DNA from: Clostridium culturomicium
GTDB taxonomy: Bacteria > Bacillota > Clostridia > Clostridiales > Clostridiaceae
Assembly (NCBI RefSeq): GCF_000821305.1
Contig: NZ_CCXK01000017.1
Coordinates: forward strand, 1,643,505 to 1,707,504
Direction: 5' to 3'
Length of the DNA: 64,000 nt
The position numbers and the translations under genes were made by a program. Shown piece by piece: positions 28,706-37,485 of the stretch. The notes under the pieces are model-generated. The model was not told the origin of the DNA and searched no databases. It saw only the letters and a list, made by a program, of their open reading frames with translations. Position 1 is the stretch's first letter. Each line of letters opens with the position of its first letter.

Positions 28706-29281
28706 TTATAGATTTACCCCCATCTCCCTCAGTAATAAAAATACAGTATTTAAAGAGAAGCCTACTACATTATAGTAACAGCCCTTTATTCCTTCTACAA
28801 ATAAAGCGCCCCCATCCTGTATTCCATAAGCTCCTGCTTTTCCGTCACTCTGTCCTGATTCTACATACTTAAATATCATATCATCAGATAACTCACTAAA
28901 CTTAACTTCCGTACAAACACTTTTAGTTATAATTTTATTTGTTTTACTATTTATCATAGCAATCCCTGAATAAACCTGATGTACTTTACCACTAAGCTCC
29001 TTAAGCATCTTCACAGCTGCTTCACGATTTGAAGGTTTTCCTAAAATCTTCCCATTCAAATACACAATAGTATCACAACCAATAATAATGCTTTCTTTTT
29101 GGACTTTATGCAGAATATCATTAGCCTTTCCTGTGGCTAATTCACAAACATACCTATCTATATCTCCATGATACTCAATGGAACTTTCATCAAAATCACT
29201 TGCATTTATTGTAAAATCTTCAGTGATTCTTTTTAAAAGTTCTTGCCTCCTTGGAGATGCTGATGCTAAAACAATATCCAT
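28706..29281 (-). CDS. maf: Maf family nucleotide pyrophosphatase
   Basis: Maf proteins hydrolyse non-canonical or modified nucleoside triphosphates; the dTTP/UTP subgroup is the likely assignment. The 191-residue protein starts MDIVLASASPRRQELLKRI, has IIGCDTIVYLNGKILGKPSN and the GKAGAYGIQDGGALFVEGI motif. AAGGAGG precedes the ATG. Between DUF4321 and radC. Confidence 0.94.
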   Translation of the reverse strand: MDIVLASASPRRQELLKRITEDFTINASDFDESSIEYHGDIDRYVCELATGKANDILHKVQKESIIIGCDTIVYLNGKILGKPSNREAAVKMLKELSGKVHQVYSGIAMINSKTNKIITKSVCTEVKFSELSDDMIFKYVESGQSDGKAGAYGIQDGGALFVEGIKGCYYNVVGFSLNTVFLLLREMGVNL

Positions 29282-29291
29282 ATTTACCTCC

Positions 29292-29552
29292 TTAGATCTT
29301 TCTGTATATCACAATTGCTAATATTATACCTATTATAGCCATTATATTTAAGCTAAAATTCAACCCAAAGGTTATTTCCATGACCTTTAAATCAATAATA
29401 AGTGGGCTTTGAAACCCTATAGCATAAGTTTTCCCCAAAAATTCTAAGTTAGTAAAAGTATTTCCTAAAAACTGTCCTATAAAACTTCCAGAAATGGCAC
29501 CTAAAAGTGTTATGAATATATATTCCTTTGTGCTTTTATATGTTTTCCCCAT
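29292..29552 (-). CDS. DUF4321 family small membrane protein
   Basis: 86 residues, two predicted membrane helices (EYIFITLLGAISGSFIGQFLG and the C-terminal MAIIGIILAIVIYR). It matches the DUF4321 family, which I recall as occurring beside maf and radC in clostridia. Function unknown. The ATG at 29552 follows GGGGGA by 6 bases; an upstream in-frame start at 29576 is less likely. Confidence 0.8.
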   Translation of the reverse strand: MGKTYKSTKEYIFITLLGAISGSFIGQFLGNTFTNLEFLGKTYAIGFQSPLIIDLKVMEITFGLNFSLNIMAIIGIILAIVIYRKI

Positions 29553-29683
29553 AAAAACATCCCCCAGTATATTCAAACTTCAAAATATACCATAATTATT
29601 TATGCTTATATATTTTATATCTAATATAGTGTAACATTTAATATTTTTTTACACAAGACTATAACAATTTTTTTTAAAAATTT

Positions 29684-29717
29684 AAGCTGTTTGTAACTTT
29701 TTATTTACAAACAGCTT
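29684..29717 (-). terminator. Intrinsic terminator of the SPOR-domain gene
   Basis: AAGCTGTTTGTAA / TTACAAACAGCTT, a 13-bp perfect stem with an eight-base loop, followed by an AT-rich, T-containing tail on the minus strand. It lies 60 bases after the stop. Confidence 0.85.
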
Positions 29718-29780
29718 ATTACTCAAAATTATATTATATTTTTTATTATTCTTCGTCGATTCATAACGTATTATGTTTTT

Positions 29781-30569
29781 CTATTTAAAAGCTTTTATCT
29801 TATCATATATCAATTTCATTCCATCTTGAAGAGCACTTTTATCAACTTCCTCTGGTAAGTTATTAATATATGTTTTCATTTCTTCTACAGCTGCATATTG
29901 CTTCATGGTTGATTCAATGGCATCCAATCCTCCAACCCAGCTTTTTATATCACTTGTTTTCAATGATTTGACTCCACTTTCATAAGTTTTATTCATTACC
30001 TCTATCATATTTTCTGATATCTTACAAAGCTGGCCTGCTGATAAATCTTCTACAGGTACAGTTATCGTAACTTTAGAATTCTCTATTCCTTTACTGCTTA
30101 GAAGTTCTGTTGCTGCTCCAATGGTCTCATCAGTATAAACCCCAAAATATACCTTAGTTAATTCACCCTCTGTTTCAGTGAAAGGTCTTCCATATAATTT
30201 TAATGTATCCAGAACCTTATTAGCATTTTCTTGAACTTTAAACACTCCGCATTGAAGAATATAAAAATTGTATTTATCCTTCACTACTTCCCCGTCGCCA
30301 TCTTTATCCTTTTCATCTTCTGTTATTGGAGCTGCACTATTGCTATCTCCTTCATTTTGATTACCACTTCCACCTTCCGATGGTTCCTTTGTCTGACCCT
30401 GACCTTGCTGACCTTGATTTTTAAACCAGATTCCATTCCCCTCTTTAAGCAAAAACTTTTGAACAAACGTTCCCAAAACTAATGCTAATAACAATGTTAA
30501 TGCTACATAAAATAAAAGATTGCTACCTTGCTTTTTTTTAGGTCTTCCATTATATCTTGTGTACTTCAT
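29781..30569 (-). CDS. SPOR-domain membrane protein
   Basis: SPOR domains bind denuded glycan at division or sporulation septa. The 262-residue protein has a basic cytoplasmic N-terminus, one membrane helix (LLFYVALTLLLALVLGTFV), a low-complexity Gly/Gln/Ser/Asp linker (about 50-95) and a SPOR-like fold (YNFYILQCGVFKVQENANKV, about 100-170). A helical C-terminal region without a recognised family follows. GGAGGGGG precedes the ATG. Monocistronic, with a terminator on either side. Confidence 0.82.
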   Translation of the reverse strand: MKYTRYNGRPKKKQGSNLLFYVALTLLLALVLGTFVQKFLLKEGNGIWFKNQGQQGQGQTKEPSEGGSGNQNEGDSNSAAPITEDEKDKDGDGEVVKDKYNFYILQCGVFKVQENANKVLDTLKLYGRPFTETEGELTKVYFGVYTDETIGAATELLSSKGIENSKVTITVPVEDLSAGQLCKISENMIEVMNKTYESGVKSLKTSDIKSWVGGLDAIESTMKQYAAVEEMKTYINNLPEEVDKSALQDGMKLIYDKIKAFK

Positions 30570-30675
30570 TTTCTTCCCCCTCCTAACTCTAAATCCCCAC
30601 CATTAAAAAGGCTTATTAATTTATACAAAAAGTTACTTCAAAATATAACTTCATATCTTTATTTTCCAAATAAAA

Positions 30676-30697
30676 AAACCGACATGAACTGTCGATT
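30676..30697 (-). terminator. Intrinsic terminator of the gene at 30707-31144
   Basis: AAATCGACA-GTTCA-TGTCGGTTT on the minus strand, one mismatch, followed by TTTTT. It lies 10 bases after the stop codon. Confidence 0.85.
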
Positions 30698-30706
30698 TTC
30701 TTATCC

Positions 30707-31144
30707 TTACTCACCATAACGCAAAGATAGCCTTATTACTCTTCTAATAAATTTTTTAGCCTTATCATATGGCATTCCATTAGCTTGAAGAAATTTAAAT
30801 ATCCCAACATTACTTGTTTCAATATCCTTCAACACATCTTCCACTCTTTCATCACTAGCAGCATCTTCATCTTTCAACTCTACCTCTCTGAACTTCATAT
30901 GTTCATCAGTGTCATCCTTTGAATTAAAGTTTCCTTCTAAGGCTCTTTCGATTTCCATTCCATCTTCTACTGCTTTTAAATCTATGACTTGCCCCACTAC
31001 CCCATGACCAGGGCTTTGAAAACCTCTTCTTGGCATTATACCCACCATTCCACAGGAGGATATAAAATCCCTCATTTCCTCAGGCAAGGAATTGTGTGTT
31101 ATTGGTGCTAATGGCACAAACTCAAATTCATTCTCATTCCCCAT
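30707..31144 (-). CDS. Unrecognised conserved-looking protein, 145 residues
   Basis: I do not recognise a family. The ATG at 31144 is set by GGAGG 7 bases upstream. The N-terminal third contains PLAPITHNSLPEEMRDFISS and a Gly/Pro-rich patch (MPRRGFQSPGHGVVGQVIDL). The middle (about 70-105) is strongly acidic (KDDTDEHMKFREVELKDEDA). The last 35 residues look helical and basic (MPYDKAKKFIRRVIRLSLRY). No signal peptide or membrane segment. Codon use resembles its neighbours. It lies between the recombinase and the SPOR gene with its own terminator; nothing in the context gives its role. Confidence 0.7.
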   Translation of the reverse strand: MGNENEFEFVPLAPITHNSLPEEMRDFISSCGMVGIMPRRGFQSPGHGVVGQVIDLKAVEDGMEIERALEGNFNSKDDTDEHMKFREVELKDEDAASDERVEDVLKDIETSNVGIFKFLQANGMPYDKAKKFIRRVIRLSLRYGE

Positions 31145-31209
31145 AAACATACCTCCATTTTGTAATTTATAATAAAATGTATGCCTAGAGGTTAAAATAA
31201 ATTACTCTT

Positions 31210-32187
31210 TTATATAATATCTATATTATCTCCTGGATTTTCTCTTAATTTATCTATGGAGTGAATATATCTGTTAGTTGTCGCTATACTTCTGTGTGCT
31301 GCAAACTCTCTTACCTTCTCAATAGTGGCCCCTTGCGTTATTGCCATCGTAATAGCACTATGTCTTGTAGAATGTACTTTTAACTTTTTATTTATGCCAC
31401 ATTCCATTGCTACTTTCTTTATCATATAATTCAAAGTGCTTGGATCTAGTTTTTCGTTGTTTCTTTTATTTACACCATGTCCAACAAAAAGATATTCTGA
31501 TTTATTATCTTCAAAATTTCTACCTGTAGCGTAAAGATATTCTTCTATAAGTTCCTTTATTTTAGGTTGAAGTTTTACTAAATCCTTCTTTCCACCTTTT
31601 CTCGTAACTTCAATAACATCATATTGTCCATATCTTGTGACATGAGAAATTTTTATGTTTATCATTTCAGATTTTCTCAAGGCAGTAGTTAAAGCTAATG
31701 CAAGTATTGTTTTATTTCTAAGTCCTAATACTGTAGATGTATCTATACTTCCAATTAAAGTTTTAGCTTCATCCTCCGTTAAAAATTCAGTAATTTTATT
31801 GGTGATTACTGGTTTTTCTTCTTTAACATTAGCAAAAGGATTAAATTTTATTAACCTTATATCACTATAATTGTCTTCATATTTCATCAGCCATTTATAC
31901 AATGCACTTAAAGAAGATATCTTTCTATTTATTGTAGCTGAAGAATAACCTTTATTCTGCAGCTCCATTATGTATTGCTGAACATGAAAAATATTTATAC
32001 TTCTTATGTATTCTAAATCTATTTCATCAACTTCTTCTACTCCAAAAAAATCCTTTATATCTCTTTCATAACTGATAGCTGTGTGTTCACTTTTACCTGC
32101 CTTCAATTCTAAAAAAGCTCTTATAAAATGTTTTTTACTTCCTATCTGAAGCTGTCTTCTATTATTATATACAATTACGTCTTCCAT
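31210..32187 (-). CDS. Tyrosine recombinase, XerC/XerD-like
   Basis: 325 residues: N-terminal SAM-like core-binding domain (about 15-115) and the catalytic domain with the expected residues. These are Arg in LTTALRKSEMINI, Lys in VTRKGGKKDLV, His-x-x-Arg in KVHSTRHSAITMA, His in FAAHRSIATTN and Tyr in NRYIHS. The ATG at 32187 follows GGGGGA. No terminal repeats, att sites or phage genes are next to it, and its base composition matches the neighbours. It is therefore more likely a resident Xer-type enzyme (dimer resolution or a Xer paralogue) than part of a mobile element. Its target site is not visible. Confidence 0.88.
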   Translation of the reverse strand: MEDVIVYNNRRQLQIGSKKHFIRAFLELKAGKSEHTAISYERDIKDFFGVEEVDEIDLEYIRSINIFHVQQYIMELQNKGYSSATINRKISSLSALYKWLMKYEDNYSDIRLIKFNPFANVKEEKPVITNKITEFLTEDEAKTLIGSIDTSTVLGLRNKTILALALTTALRKSEMINIKISHVTRYGQYDVIEVTRKGGKKDLVKLQPKIKELIEEYLYATGRNFEDNKSEYLFVGHGVNKRNNEKLDPSTLNYMIKKVAMECGINKKLKVHSTRHSAITMAITQGATIEKVREFAAHRSIATTNRYIHSIDKLRENPGDNIDII

Positions 32188-32204
32188 AAATCCCCCATAG
32201 CATA

Positions 32205-32234
32205 AAAGAACCATCTCCTAAGAGATAGTTCTTT
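32205..32234 (-). terminator. Hairpin between ptsH and the recombinase gene
   Basis: AAAGAAC-ATCTC / GAGAT-GTTCTTT, 12 pairs with one mismatch and a four-base loop; a short T-run (TTCTTTTATG) follows on the minus strand. It probably terminates ptsH, but lies only 18 bases before the recombinase start and could also act in its leader. Confidence 0.6.
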
Positions 32235-32306
32235 AATTGAGTCTACAATTTCACTTTGCCTTACTCGAACAAACTTCTTTCAATTTATAAAAAGTTTTTT
32301 ATTTAA

Positions 32307-32561
32307 TTACAGTCCTTGTACGACAGCAGTAATTTCTTCTAGAGCAATTTCTTCATCAGTTCCGTTAGTAATTAATTTCACTGAATATCCTTTATTAACT
32401 CCAAGAGATAAAACTCCTATTAAGCTTTTAGCATTAGCACATTTCCCATTGCATTCTATGGAAACTTCACATTTAAAAGTTGTAGCCTTCTGCACTAATA
32501 AAGTAGCTGGTCTAGCGTGTAGTCCTTGTGAATTATTAATAACTAATTCTCTTGTTAGCAT
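32307..32561 (-). CDS. ptsH: Phosphocarrier protein HPr
   Basis: HPr carries phosphate from enzyme I to sugar-specific EII proteins. The 84-residue product has the active-site His in QGLHARPATLLV (about residue 15) and the regulatory Ser in NAKSLIGVLSLGV (about residue 46), the HPr kinase target in Firmicutes. The presence of His distinguishes it from Crh. GAGGTGATT precedes the ATG. enzyme I (ptsI) is not adjacent. Confidence 0.96.
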   Translation of the reverse strand: MLTRELVINNSQGLHARPATLLVQKATTFKCEVSIECNGKCANAKSLIGVLSLGVNKGYSVKLITNGTDEEIALEEITAVVQGL

Positions 32562-32585
32562 GTAATCACCTCGTCTCTACATAAA

Positions 32586-33779
32586 TTATTTTAAGTCACC
32601 TACAAACTTTTCTATTCGATTTAAACCATTCTTTATATTTTCTATAGAGGTAGCATAAGAAAGTCTAATAAACTCATCTGCTCCAAAAGCAACACCTGGT
32701 ACAACTGCAACCTTTTCTCTTTCAAGAAGAAGATCACTAAACACTAGGGAATTTTCTATAACTTTTCCATCTACTTCTTTTCCAATAGCCTTTGATATAT
32801 TTACCATAACATAAAAGGCACCGTCAGGTTTTACACAAGATAGATTATCTATAGTATTTACTCTTTCAACCATAAAGTTTCTTCTTTTTTCAAATTCTTT
32901 ATTCATATTCACTACAGGAGTTTGATCCCCCATTAAAGCTTCCACTGAAGCATATTGTGATATAGAACAAGGATTTGATGTAGTATGACTTTGAACATTT
33001 GACATCAATGAAGCTATCTGTTCACTTGCAGCCGCGTAACCAATTCTCCAACCAGTCATAGCATATGCTTTTGACACTCCATTTATAACTATTGTTCTAT
33101 TATAAGCATCTTCAGAAATACTAGCTATGGATGTATGTATCATTTCTCCATAAATAAGTTTTTCATATATCTCATCTGATATAATTATTATATCATGTTT
33201 TTGAGCAAATTCCGCAATTTTTTCTAATTCATTTTTATTGTAAATTGCTCCTGTAGGATTGCTTGGACTATTTAGTACAATAGCTTTCGTTTTTTTTGTT
33301 ACCACTTTTTCTAATTCTTCTATGGTTAATTTGAAGCCGTCACCTTCCTTAGCTTCAACTACAACAGGCACTCCATCAGATAATTTTATAAGTTCTGGAT
33401 AACTAACCCAATATGGGCTTCCAACAATTACTTCATCACCTGGATTTAATATTGCCTTAAATGCATTATCAAGACTTTGCTTTGCCCCATTAGACACAAC
33501 AATTTGTGAAGTTTTATAAGTTAATTCATTATCTACTTTAAGTTTCTCCACTATAGCCTGTTTTAATTCAATGGTCCCTGAAGCTGGTGTATATCTTGTA
33601 TATCCTGCTTCGATAGCTTTAATACCAGCATCTTTAATATACTTTGGTGTTTCGAAATCTGGTTCTCCTACCCCAAATCCTATTACATCTAAGCCTTCTG
33701 ACTTCATCTTCTTAGCCTTAGCTGAAATAGCTAATGTGAGTGATGGTGAAATTTCCATAGCCTTTTGTGATAACATCAT
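32586..33779 (-). CDS. Pyridoxal-phosphate aminotransferase, class I (aspartate-type)
   Basis: 397 residues of the AspC/PatA-like I-gamma subfamily. Visible motifs: GFGVGEPDFETP, VLNSPSNPTGAIY, the conserved SDEIYEKLIYG, and the PLP lysine in NGVSKAYAMTGWRIGYAAA (about 237). The Arg of RLSYATS binds the substrate alpha-carboxylate. Start ATG ATG at 33779 or 33776, behind GGGGGGC. Probably aspartate or broad-range amino acid transamination; the exact substrate is not readable. Confidence 0.9.
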   Translation of the reverse strand: MMLSQKAMEISPSLTLAISAKAKKMKSEGLDVIGFGVGEPDFETPKYIKDAGIKAIEAGYTRYTPASGTIELKQAIVEKLKVDNELTYKTSQIVVSNGAKQSLDNAFKAILNPGDEVIVGSPYWVSYPELIKLSDGVPVVVEAKEGDGFKLTIEELEKVVTKKTKAIVLNSPSNPTGAIYNKNELEKIAEFAQKHDIIIISDEIYEKLIYGEMIHTSIASISEDAYNRTIVINGVSKAYAMTGWRIGYAAASEQIASLMSNVQSHTTSNPCSISQYASVEALMGDQTPVVNMNKEFEKRRNFMVERVNTIDNLSCVKPDGAFYVMVNISKAIGKEVDGKVIENSLVFSDLLLEREKVAVVPGVAFGADEFIRLSYATSIENIKNGLNRIEKFVGDLK

Positions 33780-33859
33780 TATAAACGCCCCCCACGATTC
33801 TATATTAAATTTAAACCCATTTACATTATAATATGCTTATACATATTATTCCCAAATTC

Positions 33860-33888
33860 ATCATAACACTTATTGAATATAGTGTAAA
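33860..33888 (-). promoter_or_regulatory. SigA-type promoter of the aminotransferase gene
   Basis: TTTACA (33883-33888), 17-base spacer, TATGAT (33860-33865) on the minus strand, 80 bases before the start codon. Confidence 0.6.
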
Positions 33889-33990
33889 GATTCTTTGAAA
33901 ACTTTACATTATCCCCTTTCAATTAATTAATGATTCAGAATTTACTGTTATATTGTTCTAAATTGTCCCCTCCCCTAACAACAAGAAGAA

Positions 33991-34012
33991 AGGAATCACC
34001 TCAGCAATTCCT
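33991..34012 (-). terminator. Intrinsic terminator of spoVS
   Basis: AGGAATTGC-TGAG-GTGATTCCT on the minus strand, nine pairs including two G-U, followed by TTTCTTCTTGTT. Confidence 0.75.
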
Positions 34013-34023
34013 CTCTATAACCT

Positions 34024-34284
34024 CTATCTTGTTTGAACAATAAGCTTGATGGCTGTTCTTTCTTCTCCATCAATATCAACCTCTGCAAAAGCTGGAACAC
34101 ACACCAAATCAACTCCGCTAGGCGCCACGAACCCCCTTGCAATTGCAACCGCCTTTACAGCTTGGTTTATTGCTGCAGCTCCTATAGCTTGAATTTCAGC
34201 TCCCCCACTTTGCCTTACAACACTAGCAAGAGCCCCTGCCACTGAATTTGGACTAGATTTCGCTGATACCTTTAATACTTCCAT
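34024..34284 (-). CDS. spoVS: Stage V sporulation protein S
   Basis: SpoVS is a small Alba-like protein needed for sporulation progress in Bacillus. The 86-residue product begins MEVLKVSAKSSPNSVAGALA and has IQAIGAAAINQAVKAVAIAR, nearly invariant in the family. AGGAGG precedes the ATG. It follows rny, as in Bacillus and Clostridium, and has a SigH-like promoter of its own. Confidence 0.97.
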   Translation of the reverse strand: MEVLKVSAKSSPNSVAGALASVVRQSGGAEIQAIGAAAINQAVKAVAIARGFVAPSGVDLVCVPAFAEVDIDGEERTAIKLIVQTR

Positions 34285-34360
34285 GATATACCTCCTACTA
34301 TTACGAATTGCTTTAAATCATATTATTTCATTTGCAAGTTGCATCAGTTCATTTACTAAA

Positions 34361-34390
34361 TATTTCTACGCCAGAATTAAAAATTCCTTT
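34361..34390 (-). promoter_or_regulatory. Candidate SigH promoter of spoVS
   Basis: On the minus strand AAAGGAATTT (34381-34390), 11-base spacer, GTAGAAATA (34361-34369). This fits the SigH consensus (RnAGGAwww, 11-12 bases, RnnGAATww) with one difference in the -10. spoVS is SigH-dependent in Bacillus, which supports the call. Confidence 0.6.
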
Positions 34391-34403
34391 ATTTAATTAA
34401 CAA

Positions 34404-34431
34404 AAGCCTCCTAATTTATATTAGGAGGCTT
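34404..34431 (-). terminator. Intrinsic terminator of rny
   Basis: AAGCCTCCTAAT / ATTAGGAGGCTT, a 12-bp perfect stem with a four-base loop, followed by TTTTGTT on the minus strand. Confidence 0.92.
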
Positions 34432-34450
34432 AACCTTTTAACAACTTTAA

Positions 34451-35998
34451 TTATTTTGCATATTCTACTGCTCTTGTTTCTCTGATAACATTAACTTTGA
34501 TTTGTCCCGGATACTCAAGTTCATCTTCAATTTTCTTAACAATATCCCTTGCTACCTCAATAGCTCCTGCATCATCAACATCTTCTGGTTTAATCATAAT
34601 TCTAATTTCTCTTCCGGCTTGAATTGCATACGACTTTTCTACACACTCATAAGAATTTGCGATTTCTTCTAATTTTTCTAATCTTTTGATATATGCTTCT
34701 AGAGTCTCTCTTCTTGCACCAGGTCTTGCTGCTGATATAGCATCCGCCGCTTGCACTAGAACAGCCTCTAAAGATTGATATTCCATATCTCCATGATGAG
34801 CTCCTATAGCATTAACAACTATTGGAGATTCATGACATTTTTTGGCAATTTCAGCTCCAATTAATGCATGTGGTCCTTCAACCTCATGATCTACTGCCTT
34901 ACCAATATCGTGTAGTAATCCACATCTCTTAGCAAGTGTAGGATCAATTCCAAGCTCTGACGCCATAAGTCCAGCTAAATAAGAAACTTCAATAGAATGC
35001 TTAAGTACATTCTGACCATAACTAGTTCTATATTTCAACCTTCCTAATAGTCTGATTATTTCAACATGTAATCCATGAATACCTGTTTCGAATGTGGCTT
35101 GCTCGCCCTCTTCTCTTATGTCGTTTTCTACATCCTTCTTAGCTTTTTCAACCATTTCTTCTATTCTTGCAGGGTGTATTCTTCCGTCTACTATTAGTTT
35201 CTCCAAGGCAATTTTAGCTACCTCTCTTCTAATAGGGTCAAAGGCTGAAAGAATAACCGCTTCCGGAGTATCGTCTATGATTAAATCAACTCCTGTTAGA
35301 GTTTCAAGGGCTCTGATATTTCTACCTTCACGCCCAATAATTCTTCCCTTCATTTCATCATTTGGAAGAGACACTACATGTACTGTTGATTCAGCTACAT
35401 GGTCTGCTGCACATCTCTGTATAGCATAAGTAATTATTTCTCTAGCCTTTTTATCGGCTTCTTCTTTAGCTTTAGATTCAACTTCTTTAATCATTATCGC
35501 TGTTTCATGTTTAATTTCTCTTTTTACCTCATCCAAAAGGATTTGTTTTGCTTCCTCTGAGGTTAGCCCTGCTACTCTTTGTAATTCTTCTCTAACACTA
35601 TTGTAGAGTTCTTGTATGCCTGACTCTAAAGTTTCAACATCCTGTTGTTTTTTCTGTAGGGTTTCTTCTTTCTTTTCAATAGCCATGGTCTTCTTATCAA
35701 GCGTTTCTTCCTTTTGAAGAACTCTTCTTTCCAACCTTTGAATTTCATTTCTTCTTTCTCTTGATTCCTTATCAAAATCAGCTCTTAATCTATGAACTTC
35801 TTCCTTAGCTTCAAGGATAGCTTCTTTCTTCTTAGATTCAGCATCTTTTTGTGCTTCTTCTACAATTTTTTTAGCCTCCTCCTCTGATTTGGATACATTG
35901 GCTAAAGATATATTTTTTCTTGTATAAATTAATACGAAAATCCCAAGTAAACAAACAGCTATTATCACAGCTATAATTAAAATAACTTTACCAGTCAT
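34451..35998 (-). CDS. rny: Ribonuclease Y
   Basis: Membrane-anchored endoribonuclease that starts mRNA decay. The 515-residue protein has an N-terminal helix ([20 protein letters not shown]), a long coiled coil (about 35-200, Glu/Lys-rich), a KH domain ([19 protein letters not shown], about 215) and an HD domain ([20 protein letters not shown], about 360). AGGAGG precedes the ATG. It has a clear promoter and terminator and lies downstream of recA in the usual order. Confidence 0.97.
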   Translation of the reverse strand: MTGKVILIIAVIIAVCLLGIFVLIYTRKNISLANVSKSEEEAKKIVEEAQKDAESKKKEAILEAKEEVHRLRADFDKESRERRNEIQRLERRVLQKEETLDKKTMAIEKKEETLQKKQQDVETLESGIQELYNSVREELQRVAGLTSEEAKQILLDEVKREIKHETAIMIKEVESKAKEEADKKAREIITYAIQRCAADHVAESTVHVVSLPNDEMKGRIIGREGRNIRALETLTGVDLIIDDTPEAVILSAFDPIRREVAKIALEKLIVDGRIHPARIEEMVEKAKKDVENDIREEGEQATFETGIHGLHVEIIRLLGRLKYRTSYGQNVLKHSIEVSYLAGLMASELGIDPTLAKRCGLLHDIGKAVDHEVEGPHALIGAEIAKKCHESPIVVNAIGAHHGDMEYQSLEAVLVQAADAISAARPGARRETLEAYIKRLEKLEEIANSYECVEKSYAIQAGREIRIMIKPEDVDDAGAIEVARDIVKKIEDELEYPGQIKVNVIRETRAVEYAK

Positions 35999-36111
35999 TT
36001 CCCAACACCTCCTTTGCTTATTTTATGACATTTATTTGCAGTAAAATGAAAGCGTGAAAAGGTGCATATTCTATTCAAATCCATTATTATATTAAACCAG
36101 TATTTGTATTC

Positions 36112-36140
36112 ATTTTATATTACTTTAACACCATTGTCAA
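36112..36140 (-). promoter_or_regulatory. SigA-type promoter of rny
   Basis: TTGACA (36135-36140), 17-base spacer, TAAAAT (36112-36117) on the minus strand, giving a leader of about 105 bases. Confidence 0.8.
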
Positions 36141-36215
36141 GTTTATTACTAAATACTACAAATTCCCTTCCTTCTCTAAAATCTTGTAATTTCAACACTT
36201 TGTGCACACAAAAAA

Positions 36216-36255
36216 AGATAAATAAATTTTTCCCAAAAGGAAAATTTTATTTATC
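36216..36255 (-). terminator. Intrinsic terminator of recA
   Basis: A long AT-rich hairpin (AGATAAATAAA / TTTATTTATCT arms, with TTTTCC-TTTT-GGGAAAA at the apex), followed by TTTTTTT on the minus strand. Confidence 0.9.
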
Positions 36256-36289
36256 TCACATTGGATCCAACTTAACAAATAAATCTTAT

Positions 36290-37318
36290 CTATTCAGCCT
36301 TATCATCTTTTGAAACCTTTTCGGTGTGTACAGGAAGATTATATTTCTCTCTTATTTTATTTTCTATTTCATCTCTTATTTCTGGATTTTCCTTAAAGAA
36401 GTTTTTAGCATTTTCTCTTCCTTGACCTAATCTTACGTCTCCGTACGCAAACCAAGCTCCGCTTTTTTGTACTATTTCTTCTTTAACTGCTATATCTAAG
36501 ATATCTCCTTCTCTTGATATACCTTCTCCATACATAATATCAAATTCTGCTTGCTTAAATGGAGGTGCTACCTTATTTTTTGTTATTTTAACTCTAGTTC
36601 TATTTCCCATAAAGGTATCACCTTGTTTAATTGTGTCTATTTTCCTAACATCTAATCTTACAGATGAATAGAATTTAAGTGCTCTTCCACCTGGAGTTGT
36701 TTCAGGGTTACCAAACATTACTCCAACCTTTTCTCTTAATTGGTTAATGAAGACAGCACAACATTTTGTTTTGTTAATTGTACCTGTAAGCTTTCTTAAA
36801 GCTTGAGACATAAGTCTAGCTTGAAGACCTACGTGTGAATCTCCCATTTCTCCTTCAATCTCTGCCTTTGGTACTAATGCAGCAACAGAGTCTACAACTA
36901 TTACATCAACAGCTCCTGATCTTACTAATGCTTCTGCAATCTCTAATCCTTGTTCTCCTGTATCAGGCTGAGAAACTATAAGATTATCTATGTCTACACC
37001 TAAAGCTTTTGCATATACTGGGTCTAATGCATGCTCTGCATCTATGTATGCCGCACACCCACCCGTTTTCTGTGCCTCAGCTACAATATGAAGAGCAACA
37101 GTACTCTTACCTGATGATTCTGGTCCAAAAATCTCAACAATTCTTCCTCTTGGAACTCCACCAATACCTAAGCCTAAGTCTAAACCTAAACATCCAGTAG
37201 AAATACATTCTATACTAAGATTGCTTTCTTCTCCCAGCTTCATTACTGCCCCTTTACCAAATTGCTTTTCTATCTGACCCATAGCTGCTTCTAATGCTTT
37301 TAATTTATCATTATTCAT
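36290..37318 (-). CDS. recA: Recombinase RecA
   Basis: RecA forms filaments on single-stranded DNA, drives strand exchange and triggers LexA self-cleavage. The 342-residue product has Walker [14 protein letters not shown] (about 66-78), [20 protein letters not shown], and [21 protein letters not shown]. The ATG at 37318 is set by GAGGGG 8 bases upstream. It is expressed from a promoter overlapped by a LexA operator. Confidence 0.98.
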   Translation of the reverse strand: MNNDKLKALEAAMGQIEKQFGKGAVMKLGEESNLSIECISTGCLGLDLGLGIGGVPRGRIVEIFGPESSGKSTVALHIVAEAQKTGGCAAYIDAEHALDPVYAKALGVDIDNLIVSQPDTGEQGLEIAEALVRSGAVDVIVVDSVAALVPKAEIEGEMGDSHVGLQARLMSQALRKLTGTINKTKCCAVFINQLREKVGVMFGNPETTPGGRALKFYSSVRLDVRKIDTIKQGDTFMGNRTRVKITKNKVAPPFKQAEFDIMYGEGISREGDILDIAVKEEIVQKSGAWFAYGDVRLGQGRENAKNFFKENPEIRDEIENKIREKYNLPVHTEKVSKDDKAE

Positions 37319-37354
37319 AAAATTCCCCTCAGGGTTCACATCCTTCCACTTCTC

Positions 37355-37366
37355 GAACACTCGTTC
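37355..37366. promoter_or_regulatory. lexA box: LexA operator (Cheo-type box) of recA
   Basis: GAACACTCGTTC, a perfect GAAC-N4-GTTC; with flanks CGAACACTCGTTCT it matches the Bacillus/Clostridium SOS box nearly fully. It lies about 10 bases downstream of the recA -10, so LexA would block the start site. Confidence 0.9.
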
Positions 37367-37376
37367 TTATATGTTC

Positions 37377-37405
37377 ATTATATATTATTTAATTAGGTTG
37401 GTCAA
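37377..37405 (-). promoter_or_regulatory. SigA-type promoter of recA
   Basis: TTGACC (37400-37405), 17-base spacer, TATAAT (37377-37382) on the minus strand, immediately upstream of the LexA box. Confidence 0.85.
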
Positions 37406-37416
37406 TAGTTATTAAT

Positions 37417-37452
37417 AAGGAGCTCCCTTTCAAATTTCAAAAGGAACTCCTT
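37417..37452 (-). terminator. Probable terminator of pgsA
   Basis: AAGGAGTTCCTTT / AAAGGGAGCTCCTT on the minus strand, 13 pairs with one interruption. The T-run after it is poor (ATTAATAA), so efficiency is doubtful. Confidence 0.55.
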
Positions 37453-37485
37453 ACCATTTTTACCACATCATTAAGTTTCTAAACA

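Noticed and set aside
31210..32187. Integrase of an integrated mobile element
   Set aside because: No accompanying element genes, tRNA attachment site or direct repeats; neighbours are core genes.
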